Notes under the pieces: model-generated | What the model saw: the letters and a program-made list of their open reading frames with translations, nothing else | What the model was told of the DNA's origin: nothing | Database searches by the model: none | From: Castellaniella denitrificans | Lineage (GTDB): Bacteria > Pseudomonadota > Gammaproteobacteria > Burkholderiales > Burkholderiaceae_B | Assembly: GCF_027214045.1 (NCBI RefSeq) | Contig: NZ_JAPWHE010000001.1 | Location: forward strand, 186,001-250,000 | DNA length: 64,000 nt | Direction: 5' to 3' | Translations under genes and position numbers: made by a program | Shown: piece after piece, positions 1 through 8,737 of the stretch | Layout of the letters: each line of letters opens with the position of its first letter | Numbering within the stretch: position 1 is the stretch's first letter

Positions 1-603
1 CTGGGCGCCCGCCTGGATCTGTGCGTTCAGGTAGGCCTGCACGGCCTGGGCGTTGACCGACAGGATGCGATGCAGCAGGTCGGGCCGGCTGTAGAGCAGC
101 GTCTTGATCCGCCGGTAGTCGGAACTGCCCGCACCCTCGACCATGTAGCAGGCCAGGGTCCAGGGACTGCCGGAAAACCCGATCAGCGGCACCGAGCCGG
201 CCAGTTCCCGGCGGATCAGCGACACCGCGTCGAACACGTAGCGCAAGCGCTCCAGGTCGGGAGCCTGCAGTGCCTGGATCGCGGCCTCGTCGCGCAAGGG
301 GCGCTCGAAGCGCGGCCCTTCGCCCGCGACGAATTGCAGCCCCAGCCCCATCGCGTCGGGCACGGTCAGGATGTCGGAAAACAGGATGGCCGCGTCCAGG
401 TCGAAGCGCCGCAGCGGCTGCAGCGTGACCTCGCAGGCGTATTCCGGATTCTGGGCCAGCCCCATGAAGGAACCGGCCTGCGACCGGGTCTGGTTGTATT
501 CGGGCAGGTAGCGCCCGGCCTGGCGCATCATCCAGAGCGGGGTACAGGGCACGGGCTGGCGCAGCAGCGCGCGCAGGAAGGTGTCGTTTTTCAGTTCGGG
601 CAC
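1..603 (-). CDS. hemE: Uroporphyrinogen decarboxylase, C-terminal part beyond window
   Basis: Uroporphyrinogen decarboxylase converts uroporphyrinogen III to coproporphyrinogen III in cytosolic heme synthesis. Translating the minus strand gives 201 codons beginning [16 protein letters not shown], with the family N-terminal signature [13 protein letters not shown] at about residues 24-36 and [16 protein letters not shown] at about 142-157, both diagnostic for HemE. The gene runs off the left edge, so roughly the last 150 residues are missing. I chose the GTG at 601-603 because it puts the conserved start [12 protein letters not shown] directly after it and an AGGA lies about 7 bases upstream; no in-frame ATG is available. 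It is divergent from the symporter gene on its right. Confidence 0.93.
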   Translation of the reverse strand, partial: MPELKNDTFLRALLRQPVPCTPLWMMRQAGRYLPEYNQTRSQAGSFMGLAQNPEYACEVTLQPLRRFDLDAAILFSDILTVPDAMGLGLQFVAGEGPRFERPLRDEAAIQALQAPDLERLRYVFDAVSLIRRELAGSVPLIGFSGSPWTLACYMVEGAGSSDYRRIKTLLYSRPDLLHRILSVNAQAVQAYLNAQIQAGAQ

Positions 604-919
604 AGCGGATCCTAGGAGAACGGCGCGGGATCCGGTGAGACGAACGTCCACCACGGATCCGGGAAGTCGTCCGTGCGGGGACGTTGCCTGGATTTTACCC
701 GGCTTGGGGAAACGGGTCGGTCCAAGGCGCCGGCAACCACGATGTCGCAGGCGCCGGCCCGGCGGAAAGCCCCTGTCCAGGCATCATGGTTTACCCTTGC
801 TTTTGGTATTTTTCATGCGTCAACAGAATTTTTCCCTGTTTACATCCGAATTTCAGGCCATTCGCCTGAAACCACGGTGTTAGCATTCCCAAAATTTCAT
901 ATTGGAGGGTGTGTCAGAC
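604..919. other. Divergent intergenic region hemE / AGCS symporter
   Basis: About 316 bases without a convincing gene between two divergent genes. The first 180 bases are GC-rich; from about 785 to 900 the sequence becomes distinctly AT-richer with T runs, which is where promoters for the symporter, and possibly for hemE, are expected. I could not assign a -35/-10 pair with confidence. Short open frames crossing it have no recognisable product. Confidence 0.5.
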
Positions 920-2278
920 ATGGAATCCCTGAATCAACTCGTCAACCAGATCAACGGTCTGGTCTGGGGGCCGCCGATGCTGGTCCTCATCCTGGGGACC
1001 GGCCTGTTCCTGATGGTGATCCTGAAGCTGATGCCGCTGCGGCGCATCGGCACCGGCTTCGCGATGATCTGGCGCGGCCGCCACCGGGGCGACATGGCTA
1101 CCGGGGAAATCAGCCCGTTCGAAGCGCTGATGACCTGCCTGGCCGCCACCGTCGGCACCGGCAACATCGCCGGGGTGGCCACCGCCATCGCCGTCGGCGG
1201 CCCGGGCGCCCTGTTCTGGATGTGGTGCACGGCCCTGGTCGGCATGGCCACCAAATACTGCGAAGTGGTGCTGGCCGTCCATTTCCGTGAAAAGGACGAC
1301 CGCGGCGAACACGCCGGCGGCCCCATGTACGCCATCAAGAACGGCCTCGGCCGCAAATGGCTGTGGCTGGGCGTGGCGTTCGCGATCTTCGGCGGCTTCG
1401 CCGGATTCGGCATCGGCAACATGGTCCAGGTCAACAGCATGGCCCTGGCCCTCGAGTCCACTTTCTCCGTCCCGCTGTGGGTGACGGGCGTGGTCACCAT
1501 GGTGCTGATCGGCCTGGTCATCCTGGGCGGCATCAAGCGCATCGGCGCGGTCGCCGCGTCCCTGGTGCCCTTCATGTGCGTGGCCTACGTGCTGGCCGGC
1601 CTGGCCGTGCTGGCCATCAACGCCGAGCGCATCCCCGAAGCCCTGGATCTGGTCTTCACGCACGCCTTCTCGCCCATCGCCGCCACCGGCGGCTTCGCGG
1701 GCGCCGCCGTCATGGCCGCCATCCGCTACGGCGTGGCGCGCGGGATCTTCTCCAACGAGGCCGGCCTGGGTTCGGCCGGGATCGCCCAGGCCGCGGGCAC
1801 CACCACCAACGCGGTGCAATCGGGCCTGATCGGCATGATGGGCACCTTCATCGACACGATCATCATCTGCAGCATCACCGGCCTGGCCATCGTGTGCTCC
1901 GGCGTCTGGAGCAGCGGCGCCAGCGGCGCGGCGCTGTCGGCCAGCGCCTTCGAGGTGTCCATGCCGGGCATCGGCGGGGCCATCCTGACCCTGGCGCTGG
2001 TGGTGTTCGCCTTCACCACCATCCTGGGCTGGAGCTACTACGGCGAAAAGTGCTGGGAATTCCTGCTGGGCACGAAATCGACCCTGCCCTACCGCATCAT
2101 CTGGGTCGTCGTGATTCCGTTCGGCGCCGTCAGCCAGCTGGATTTCGCCTGGCTGCTGGCCGATACGCTGAACGGCCTGATGGCGCTGCCCAACCTGGTC
2201 TCGCTGATCCTGCTGAGCCCGCTGGTGCTGAAGCTGACGCGGGAATACTTCCAGGACCAGGCCGGCCAGCGGTCCTGA
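920..2278 (+). CDS. Alanine/glycine:sodium symporter (AGCS family)
   Basis: A 452-residue inner-membrane protein of the AGCS (AlsT/DagA) family, which imports alanine or glycine with sodium. Visible family motifs are GTGNIAGVATAIAVGGPGA near residue 74, where the GTGN loop belongs to the substrate/sodium site, and NEAGLGSAGIAQAA near residue 280. There are about ten hydrophobic segments and the length is normal for the family. The start at ATG 920 (MESLNQLVNQING) is preferred over a TTG at 902 because GGAG at 904-907 sits upstream and the protein then aligns with the usual N-terminus. It is a single gene converging on the regulator to its right with only 24 bases between the stops. Amino-acid specificity cannot be decided from sequence. 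Confidence 0.92.
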   Translation: MESLNQLVNQINGLVWGPPMLVLILGTGLFLMVILKLMPLRRIGTGFAMIWRGRHRGDMATGEISPFEALMTCLAATVGTGNIAGVATAIAVGGPGALFWMWCTALVGMATKYCEVVLAVHFREKDDRGEHAGGPMYAIKNGLGRKWLWLGVAFAIFGGFAGFGIGNMVQVNSMALALESTFSVPLWVTGVVTMVLIGLVILGGIKRIGAVAASLVPFMCVAYVLAGLAVLAINAERIPEALDLVFTHAFSPIAATGGFAGAAVMAAIRYGVARGIFSNEAGLGSAGIAQAAGTTTNAVQSGLIGMMGTFIDTIIICSITGLAIVCSGVWSSGASGAALSASAFEVSMPGIGGAILTLALVVFAFTTILGWSYYGEKCWEFLLGTKSTLPYRIIWVVVIPFGAVSQLDFAWLLADTLNGLMALPNLVSLILLSPLVLKLTREYFQDQAGQRS

Positions 2279-2302
2279 TGCCGCCCGCCGGCGCGCGCCG
2301 CC

Positions 2303-3112
2303 TCAGTCCGGGGCCGGCGCGCGCCGATAGGGCGCCGGATCGATGTCGTGCTTGCGCATCAAGGCCCAGAACGCGCGCCGGTGCTTCTGGGCCATGCGCG
2401 CCGCCAGGGTGATGTTGCCCGCGTGACGCCCCAGGGCGGCGCGGATGTAGGCGCGTTCGAACCGGGCGACCACCTGGCATTTGGCGGCGCGAAAGGATTC
2501 CCGCGAGGTGGCCCGCTGCATGGCCACGGCCACCGCGTAGGCCTCCAGTTCGCCGCCCGAACGATCCAGGATGGTGTCGCAGAACGCGATCTCGGACTCG
2601 GTGACCGGGGGTTCCGGCGAGCCCGCCCGCAGGGCGCGCGGACGCGGCGGCAGCGGCCCGCAGCCCGGGGCCGGCCGACCGGCGCCATAGGCCGGGACAT
2701 GTTCGGAAATACAGGCCGGCGCCAGCCGGTTCAGGGCATGGTCCAGCCGGGCGCGCAGTTCATCCGGACAGAAAGGCGGCCGTACGAAATCGGCCACTCC
2801 CAGCGCCATCAGGTCGCGCACCGCGGGCGCCCTCAGGCCCACCGCGTAAACCAGCAGCGCCGCCGGCGGACGGCCCGCCAGAGCGGCCAGGGCCGTGCGC
2901 CATTCGCGGATCGAGGATTCGTCCACGTACAGCAGCCCGGCGTCGTAGCGGCCCCGCGCCATGGCCGGATCGGCCAGCGCGTCGGCCGCCGCGCCGTACG
3001 GCCGCAGCGGCGTGTGCAGCACCAGCCGGCCGCCCAGATGCGGGCCGCGCAAGGCGGCCGCCCAGTCTTCCCTGCCCGGCGCCAGAATGGCGCAATCCAG
3101 TCGTTCCCTCAT
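2303..3112 (-). CDS. Fis-type DNA-binding regulator with degenerate receiver domain
   Basis: 269 residues. The first about 125 residues have the length and layout of a response-regulator receiver domain (YDAGLLYVDE, GVADFVRPPF), but the N-terminal acidic pair is replaced by CAILAPG and the usual Lys of the KPF loop is Arg. The C-terminal 85 residues (FRAAKCQVVARFERAYIRAAL, then AGNITLAARMAQKHRRAFWALMRKH) form a Fis-type helix-turn-helix as in sigma-54 response regulators. No AAA+ domain is present, so it should not activate sigma-54 polymerase by itself. A purine-rich GGGGAGA upstream supports the ATG at 3112; an in-frame ATG at 3130 lacks such a site. Target genes are unknown; the sigma-54-type nir promoter lies 770 bases away. 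Confidence 0.72.
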   Translation of the reverse strand: MRERLDCAILAPGREDWAAALRGPHLGGRLVLHTPLRPYGAAADALADPAMARGRYDAGLLYVDESSIREWRTALAALAGRPPAALLVYAVGLRAPAVRDLMALGVADFVRPPFCPDELRARLDHALNRLAPACISEHVPAYGAGRPAPGCGPLPPRPRALRAGSPEPPVTESEIAFCDTILDRSGGELEAYAVAVAMQRATSRESFRAAKCQVVARFERAYIRAALGRHAGNITLAARMAQKHRRAFWALMRKHDIDPAPYRRAPAPD

Positions 3113-3314
3113 GTCGTCTCCCCTGTTCATATCGAAAAGACAGGATAGGAAAACGGCGGACGGGCGGACAGTCGCAAAACCACGACGGTATTCCCCACCA
3201 GGGCGGACGCGATCCCGCCACGTGTCAGCGATCCTCGTGCAGGGGCTCGCCGGGCCGGGCCCCCAGACAACTGGCGCTGGATTCCGGGGAAGACCTGTTC
3301 GACGAAGGCGGCTC

Positions 3315-3725
3315 TCAATCCGCCGCCAGATCCAGCCCCTGCTGACCGTCTTCGTTGAAGGCACAGACGATCGTTCCATAAAGCACCCGCTACCTGGCCA
3401 TGAGGCACATTGAACGGGATGGGTCGGAAATTCGATGGCCGAGAAATACATGGGATTCTGCCGCGAAGACGCCTGCCAGCGTTCGATCACGGCAGCCCGT
3501 TTTGGATCGACTCAATGCATCCTGCGTTTCTGGCCGAGCCAGATCCGCCCATAACGTGGTTGCCGCCCCCAGTCCGGTCGCCACCAGGGCCAACGAGCCG
3601 TCTTCCATTGAAACCAGCACCTCGGACGGATCGATGCCCCTGGAGGCTCCCCGCAAGAACTCGGCGACGTCTTTCTGAAACTCCCCCAGCAGGCTCAAAG
3701 GGACGGGATTGGCACGGCCATCCAT
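3315..3725 (-). pseudogene. Decayed small conserved-type gene with frameshifts
   Basis: The minus strand encodes a protein-like stretch broken into several frames. From ATG 3725 one frame reads MDGRANPVPLSLLGEFQKDV, continuing through GSLALVATGLGAATTLWADL to about 3515. It then continues only in the next frame as DPKRAAVIERWQASSRQNP, and ends in a further frame as TIVCAFNEDGQQGLDLAAD with a stop at 3315-3317; an in-frame TAG also occurs before this last part. The continuity of meaningful sequence across frames argues for a real gene that has lost function. I do not recognise the family by name. It lies in a roughly 830-base stretch with no intact gene; 3113-3314 and 3726-3886 show nothing else coding. 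Confidence 0.55.
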
Positions 3726-3886
3726 GGTGCACCCCGGCACCGCATTGATGCAGGCATGCCCCGCCGGCGACCTTCGCGGCCGGCCCGTGCAGGAGCCGCT
3801 GCACGCCTGCCGCACGGCGGCGCCAGGCACCGCAGCCCAAGCGCAGCGCGCCTTGCGGCAGGCGGTCCGATTCCGGCCGGAAAAGT

Positions 3887-3902
3887 TGGCACGTGAATTG
3901 CT
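3887..3902 (+). promoter_or_regulatory. Sigma-54 (RpoN) promoter of the nir operon
   Basis: TGGCACGTGAATTGCT matches the -24/-12 consensus TGGCACG-N4-TTGCW at every conserved base, with GG at 3888-3889 and GC at 3900-3901 twelve bases apart. Transcription should start near 3912, giving a leader of about 30 bases before nirC. Sigma-54 control fits a nitrogen-regulated nitrite-assimilation operon activated by NtrC or a similar enhancer-binding protein. An inverted pair GGTGC...GCACC at about 3725-3740 could be part of an upstream activator site, but this is weak. Confidence 0.8.
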
Positions 3903-3942
3903 TACTCCTGAATGAAGTCCTTTCATCACCAGGGAGAGCACC

Positions 3943-4776
3943 ATGTACGACGACACCATCGACGGCTTCGTGAAAGCCGCCAACGCAAAACTCGACCTGC
4001 TGCGCCGCGCGCCGCACGGATTCTTCGTGGGCTGCATGCTGGCCGGCGCCTACATCGGCCTGGGCATCATCCTGATCTTCAGCCTGGGCAGCCACGTGCC
4101 GCCGGACCTGCGCCCACTCGTCATGGGCGCCACCTTCGGCATCGCGCTGATCCTGGTCGTCATCGCCGGCGCCGAACTGTTCACCGGCCACACCATGGTC
4201 ATGACCCTGCGCCGCTACAAGGGCCAAGGCAGCTGGGCAGAAGCCTTCTCGGTCCTGGGCGTGAGCTGGATCGGCAACCTCTGCGGCGCGGCCGTGCTGG
4301 CGGGCCTGTTCGTCATGGGCGGGGGCGGCGGCCTGCTGACAGACCCGCAGGGCCTGCTGATGACGGCCGCCGCGCACAAGATGAACGGCGGCGCCGCCAG
4401 CCTGTTCGCCCGCGCCGTGCTGTGCAACTGGCTGGTGTGCCTGGCGGTCTGGATGTCGGCCCGCGTGTCCTCCGACAGCGCCCGCTGCATCGTCATCTTC
4501 TGGTGCCTGATGGCCTTTGTCGCCAGCGGCTACGAGCACAGCGTGGCGAACATGACCCTGTTGCTGCTGGCCCTGGCAGGCAACCACCCCGAGACCGTGA
4601 GCCTGGGCGGCATGGCCTGGAACCTGGCCTGGGTGACGCTGGGGAACATCGTCGGCGGCGCCGTCTTCGTCGCCGGCGCCTACCGGGCGGCCTCGCCCGC
4701 GCCGATGCTCGCACCGGCGGCCGAGCGTGAGCCCGGCACGCGGCCAGCGCTGGACGCCTCTGCCGCACGGCCCTGA
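3943..4776 (+). CDS. nirC: Formate/nitrite transporter family protein, nitrite channel NirC
   Basis: 277-residue integral membrane protein of the FNT family with six predicted helices. Recognisable segments are AGAYIGLGIILIF near residue 35, AGAELFTGHTMVMTLRRYKG near 82 (the FNT signature around the conserved loop) and GYEHSVANM near 190, containing the pore His. It passes nitrite (or formate) through the inner membrane. It is the first gene of an operon with nirB and nirD downstream, which makes nitrite the likely substrate. A GGGAGAG precedes the ATG. The last about 35 residues are an Ala/Pro-rich tail of no known role. Confidence 0.92.
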   Translation: MYDDTIDGFVKAANAKLDLLRRAPHGFFVGCMLAGAYIGLGIILIFSLGSHVPPDLRPLVMGATFGIALILVVIAGAELFTGHTMVMTLRRYKGQGSWAEAFSVLGVSWIGNLCGAAVLAGLFVMGGGGGLLTDPQGLLMTAAAHKMNGGAASLFARAVLCNWLVCLAVWMSARVSSDSARCIVIFWCLMAFVASGYEHSVANMTLLLLALAGNHPETVSLGGMAWNLAWVTLGNIVGGAVFVAGAYRAASPAPMLAPAAEREPGTRPALDASAARP

Positions 4777-4810
4777 TCCCCATGAGCCCCCCAGATTACC
4801 GGAGCACACC

Positions 4811-7375
4811 ATGAACCCCCACGACCTTCCCGCCTCCGCCGCAGGCCCGCACTCCGCACCGCGCCTGATCGTCATCGGCCACGGCATGGTCGGCCACCGC
4901 CTGCTGGAAGAACTGACGCGCGAAGCACACGGCTACACCATCACCGTGCTCTGCGACGAACTCCGACTGGCTTACGACCGGGTGAAACTCAGCCAATGCT
5001 TCGACGGCGCGGACGCGCAGGACCTGACGCTGGCCGACGAGGCATTCTTCCGTGAGCACGGCATCACCGTGCTGCGCGGCACGCGGGCCGCCTGGATCGA
5101 CCGCAAACGGCGCCAGGTCCACGTTTCGGACGATCAGTTCCACCCCTATGACAAGCTGGTCATCGCCACGGGCTCCAACCCCTTCATCCCACCCATCGAG
5201 GGCGCGGACCGTCCCGGCTGCCTGCCCTACCGCACGCTGCAGGACGTGGAAGACATCCGCGCATGCGCCGCCGGCAGCCGGCGCGGCGTGGTCATCGGCG
5301 GCGGCCTGCTGGGGCTGGAGGCCGCCCGCGCCCTGCGCGGCCTGAACCTGGACACCCATGTCGTCGAGTTCTCCGCGCACCTGATGGCGGCGCAGCTGGA
5401 CGAGCGCGGCGGACGCCTGCTGCGCGCGAAGATCGAGGCCCTGGGCATCCACGTCCACACCTCGAAGATGACCTCGGCCATCGGCGACGGCCTGCGCTCG
5501 CGCCACCGCCTGCGCTTCTCGGACGGCGACTTCCTGGAAACCGACATGGTGGTCTTTTCCGCTGGCATCCGGCCCTGCGACCGCCTGGCGCACAACTGCG
5601 GCCTGGTGATCGGCGAACGCGGCGGCATCGTGATCGACGCGCACTGCCGCAGCTCCGATCCCGCCGTCTATGCCATCGGCGAAGTCGCCAGCTGGCAGGG
5701 CGGCACCTTCGGCCTGGTGGCGCCCGGCTACGAGATGGCGCGGGTCTGCGCCGCGCACCTGCGAGGCCGGGACACGCCGGTCTTCCAGGGAGCACAACCC
5801 GGTACCAAGCTCAAACTGCTGGGCGTGGACGTCGGATCCATCGGCGACGCCCACGGCCGCGCGCCCGGCAGCGTCAGCTGCGTGTTCGAGGACACGCTGG
5901 CCGGCACGTACCGCAAGCTGGTCATGGACCCGAAGGGCAAGCGGCTGCGCGGCGCCGTGCTGGTGGGCGACACTGGCGCCTTCGGTCTGCTGGACCAGTA
6001 TTTCAGCAACGGTCTGGACCTGCCCGACCAGCCAGCCGCGCTGATCGCGCCTCAGGCCGGCGCCGCGCCGGCGCTGGGCGTGGACGCGCTGCCCGACACG
6101 GCGCAGATCTGTTCCTGCAACCAGGTCGGCAAGGGCGCCCTATGCGGCGCCATCGCCGACGGCTGCACGACCCTGGACGACCTGAAGGCCCGCACCCGGG
6201 CGGGCACCACCTGCGGCGGCTGCGTGCCTCTGGTCAAGCAGGTGCTGGAAAGTGAACTGCGGCGCCGGGGCATCGCCGTGGACCATAGCCTGTGCGAGCA
6301 CTTCCCGCATAGCCGCCAGGCGCTCTACCACCTGATCCGCGTCAACGACATCCGCGACTTCAAGACCCTGATCGCCCGTCACGGCAAGGGCAAGGGCTGC
6401 GACATCTGCAAGCCCACGGCGGCGTCGATCTTCGCCTCATGCTGGAACGAATACGTGCTGTCGCCCAGGCACGCGCCCCTGCAGGACAGCAACGACGCCT
6501 ACCTGGGCAACCTGCAGAAAGACGGCACCTATTCCGTGGTGCCTCGCGTCCCGGGCGGGGAAATCACGCCCGACAAGCTGATCGTCATCGGCGAAGTCGC
6601 CCGCAAGTACGACCTGTACACCAAGATCACCGGCGGCCAGCGCATCGATCTGTTCGGCGCGCGCCTGGAACAGCTGCCGGCGATCTGGCGCGAACTGGTC
6701 GACGCCGGATTCGAATCCGGACACGCCTACGGCAAAGCCCTGCGCACGGCCAAGTCCTGCGTGGGCAGCACCTGGTGCCGCTTCGGCGTGCGTGATTCGG
6801 TGGGCATGGCCATCCGCCTGGAACAGCGCTACCGGGGGCTGCGCGCGCCGCACAAGATCAAGATGGCCGCCTCGGGCTGCACCCGCGAATGCGCCGAAGC
6901 CCAGAGCAAGGACGTGGGCATCATCGCCACCGAAAAAGGCTGGAACCTGTATGTCTGCGGCAACGGCGGCATGCGCCCGCGCCACGCGGAACTGCTGGCC
7001 TCGGATCTGGACGACGACGCACTGATCCGCATGATCGACCGTTTCCTGATGCTCTACATCCGCACGGCCGACAAACTGCAGCGCACCGCCACCTGGCGCG
7101 AAAGCCTGGAAGGCGGCCTGGACTACCTGAAGGACGTGGTCGTGCACGACAGCCTGGGCCTGGGTGCGGAACTGGAGGCGCAGATGCAGGCCCTGGTGGA
7201 CGCCTACGAATGCGAATGGGCCGCCACACTGAAGGACGAACAGGCCCTGCGCCGCTTCCGCCCGCTGATCAACAGCGACGCGCCCGACGAGCACATCGTC
7301 CACGTGCGCGAACGCGGCCAGCCGCGCCCGGCCACCGTGCGAGAACGCGAAGCGCTGGCCGTCCCGGCCGAATGA
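4811..7375 (+). CDS. nirB: NADH-dependent nitrite reductase, large subunit
   Basis: 854 residues. Reduces nitrite to ammonium with NADH in the cytosol. Domain order: FAD/NAD-binding pyridine-nucleotide oxidoreductase (about 15-310; VIGHGMVGHRLLEEL and VIGGGLLGLEAARAL), a BFD-like [2Fe-2S] domain from about residue 433 (CSCNQ ... CGGC), then the siroheme/[4Fe-4S] reductase half. There the cluster/siroheme cysteines occur as SCVGSTWC near 649 and CTRECAEA near 690, the C-X5-C and C-X3-C pattern of this superfamily. The ATG at 4811 has GGAG ten bases upstream and the expected N-terminus; a longer in-frame extension overlaps nirC and is rejected. It is followed by nirD after an 11-base gap. All catalytic motifs look intact. 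Confidence 0.96.
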   Translation: MNPHDLPASAAGPHSAPRLIVIGHGMVGHRLLEELTREAHGYTITVLCDELRLAYDRVKLSQCFDGADAQDLTLADEAFFREHGITVLRGTRAAWIDRKRRQVHVSDDQFHPYDKLVIATGSNPFIPPIEGADRPGCLPYRTLQDVEDIRACAAGSRRGVVIGGGLLGLEAARALRGLNLDTHVVEFSAHLMAAQLDERGGRLLRAKIEALGIHVHTSKMTSAIGDGLRSRHRLRFSDGDFLETDMVVFSAGIRPCDRLAHNCGLVIGERGGIVIDAHCRSSDPAVYAIGEVASWQGGTFGLVAPGYEMARVCAAHLRGRDTPVFQGAQPGTKLKLLGVDVGSIGDAHGRAPGSVSCVFEDTLAGTYRKLVMDPKGKRLRGAVLVGDTGAFGLLDQYFSNGLDLPDQPAALIAPQAGAAPALGVDALPDTAQICSCNQVGKGALCGAIADGCTTLDDLKARTRAGTTCGGCVPLVKQVLESELRRRGIAVDHSLCEHFPHSRQALYHLIRVNDIRDFKTLIARHGKGKGCDICKPTAASIFASCWNEYVLSPRHAPLQDSNDAYLGNLQKDGTYSVVPRVPGGEITPDKLIVIGEVARKYDLYTKITGGQRIDLFGARLEQLPAIWRELVDAGFESGHAYGKALRTAKSCVGSTWCRFGVRDSVGMAIRLEQRYRGLRAPHKIKMAASGCTRECAEAQSKDVGIIATEKGWNLYVCGNGGMRPRHAELLASDLDDDALIRMIDRFLMLYIRTADKLQRTATWRESLEGGLDYLKDVVVHDSLGLGAELEAQMQALVDAYECEWAATLKDEQALRRFRPLINSDAPDEHIVHVRERGQPRPATVREREALAVPAE

Positions 7376-7386
7376 AGGAGCCTGCC

Positions 7387-7860
7387 ATGAAGCCATCGAC
7401 CCACCGCCGCGCCCAGGGCGCCGCTTGGCACGGCATCCCGGATGCCGCGCCACCATCCGCCGCGCTTGTCCACGGCCACGCCACGGATCCGGACTGGCAG
7501 CCCGTCTGCCGCCTGGACGACTTGATCATGGACGCCGGCGTAGCCGTCCGCGCCCACGGCAAACAGGTCGCCGTGTTCCTGACCGAGGCGGGCCCGTTCG
7601 CCCTGGACCACGTCGATCCTTTCTGTGGCGCGGCCGTACTGGCGCGCGGCATCGTCGGCGAACTCCAGGGCCACCCGGTCGTCGCCTCGCCCATGTACAA
7701 GCAGCACTTCCGCCTGGACACCGGCCAGTGCCTGGAAGACGAGACCGTGCGCGTGCGCCGCTGGCCGCTGCGCGTGGACGCCGACGGCTTCCTGCGCGTC
7801 GGCCGTCCCGAACCCATCCACCCCCTGGAGGCCGCCCATGCGCCCAAAGCCACCGCATGA
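7387..7860 (+). CDS. nirD: Nitrite reductase small subunit
   Basis: 157 residues with a Rieske-like fold (about 40-150; DWQPVCRLDDLIMDAGVAV, SPMYKQHFRLDTGQCLED). The Cys-His pairs that hold a Rieske cluster are absent, as is normal for NirD, which partners NirB without carrying its own cluster. The first about 35 residues are a low-complexity extension. It begins 11 bases after nirB with GGAG upstream, and its end overlaps the next gene by 23 bases, so the three are translated from one mRNA. Confidence 0.92.
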   Translation: MKPSTHRRAQGAAWHGIPDAAPPSAALVHGHATDPDWQPVCRLDDLIMDAGVAVRAHGKQVAVFLTEAGPFALDHVDPFCGAAVLARGIVGELQGHPVVASPMYKQHFRLDTGQCLEDETVRVRRWPLRVDADGFLRVGRPEPIHPLEAAHAPKATA

Positions 7861-8737
7861 ATTCCCGCCGGCCACATCCGCCCCGCATCCCGCACGGACG
7901 GACGGCCCCGCACCGGACACCGCTCCGGCGCCCGGCCACGTCTGGCTGGTGGGGGCCGGCCCCGGCGACCCGGACCTGATCACCCTGCGCGGCCTGCGCG
8001 CCCTGCAGGCCGCCGACGTAGTGTTCCACGACAGCCTGGCCTCCCCGGAACTGCTGGACCACTGCCGCCCCTACGCCCTCCGGATCCCCGTGGGCAAGCG
8101 CGCGGGCCGGCACAGCGTCCCTCAGGAAGACATCCACATGCTGCTGGCCGCGCACGCCCGCGCCGGCCTCGCCGTGGTGCGCCTGAAGGGCGGCGACCCC
8201 TTCATCTTCGGACGCGGCGGCGAGGAAATGGAGTCCCTGCGCGCCCAGGGCATCCCGGTCACGGTCGTGCCCGGTGTCACCGCCGCCTCTGGGTGCGCGG
8301 CGGCCACCGGCATTCCTCTGACGCACCGCGACCTGGCGGCCGGCGTCTGCCTGATGACCGCCCACCGCCAGGACGGCGCCCACGATCTGGACTGGACGTC
8401 CCTGGCGGCGGACCGCCGGCGCACCCTGGTGTTCTACATGGGGCTGTCCCAGGCTGGCCACGTCGGCACGGAACTGCTGCTGCATGGCCTGCCCGGCGCG
8501 ACGCCGGCCGCGCTCGTTGCCCATGGCGCCACCCCGCGCCAGAAGGCGGTGCGCTGCACGCTGGCCGGCCTGGCCCGAGCCGCCCGCCGCCCCGAGCTGG
8601 AATCGCCCTGCCTGATCGTGATCGGCGACGTCGTCGCCCTGGCCGATCCGGCGCTCGTTCCGTGGGTGAACGACGACCCACCGTCGCACGAGACTGGTGC
8701 CATCGACGGTCATCCCGCCGACGCCTGCCCCGCATGA
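7838..8737 (+). CDS. cobA: Uroporphyrinogen-III C-methyltransferase (SUMT)
   Basis: 299 residues. Methylates uroporphyrinogen III twice with S-adenosylmethionine to give precorrin-2, the first step to siroheme, the cofactor of NirB. The tetrapyrrole methylase signatures VGAGPGDPDLITLRGLRALQ (from about residue 36) and VVRLKGGDPFIFGRGGEE (from about 111) are intact. The start at ATG 7838, preceded by CTGGAGG, lies inside the end of nirD; the 30-residue Pro/Ala-rich N-terminus before the enzyme domain is probably disordered. The stop overlaps the following gene as ATGA. Confidence 0.93.
   Translation: MRPKPPHEFPPATSAPHPARTDGPAPDTAPAPGHVWLVGAGPGDPDLITLRGLRALQAADVVFHDSLASPELLDHCRPYALRIPVGKRAGRHSVPQEDIHMLLAAHARAGLAVVRLKGGDPFIFGRGGEEMESLRAQGIPVTVVPGVTAASGCAAATGIPLTHRDLAAGVCLMTAHRQDGAHDLDWTSLAADRRRTLVFYMGLSQAGHVGTELLLHGLPGATPAALVAHGATPRQKAVRCTLAGLARAARRPELESPCLIVIGDVVALADPALVPWVNDDPPSHETGAIDGHPADACPA

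Noticed and set aside
914-1819. Long minus-strand open frame opposite the AGCS symporter
   Set aside because: His/Gly/Asp-rich antisense shadow typical of high-GC codon bias; the plus strand has clear family motifs.
3400-3678. 92-codon plus-strand open frame
   Set aside because: It is the opposite strand of the decayed minus-strand gene, whose sequence is far more protein-like.
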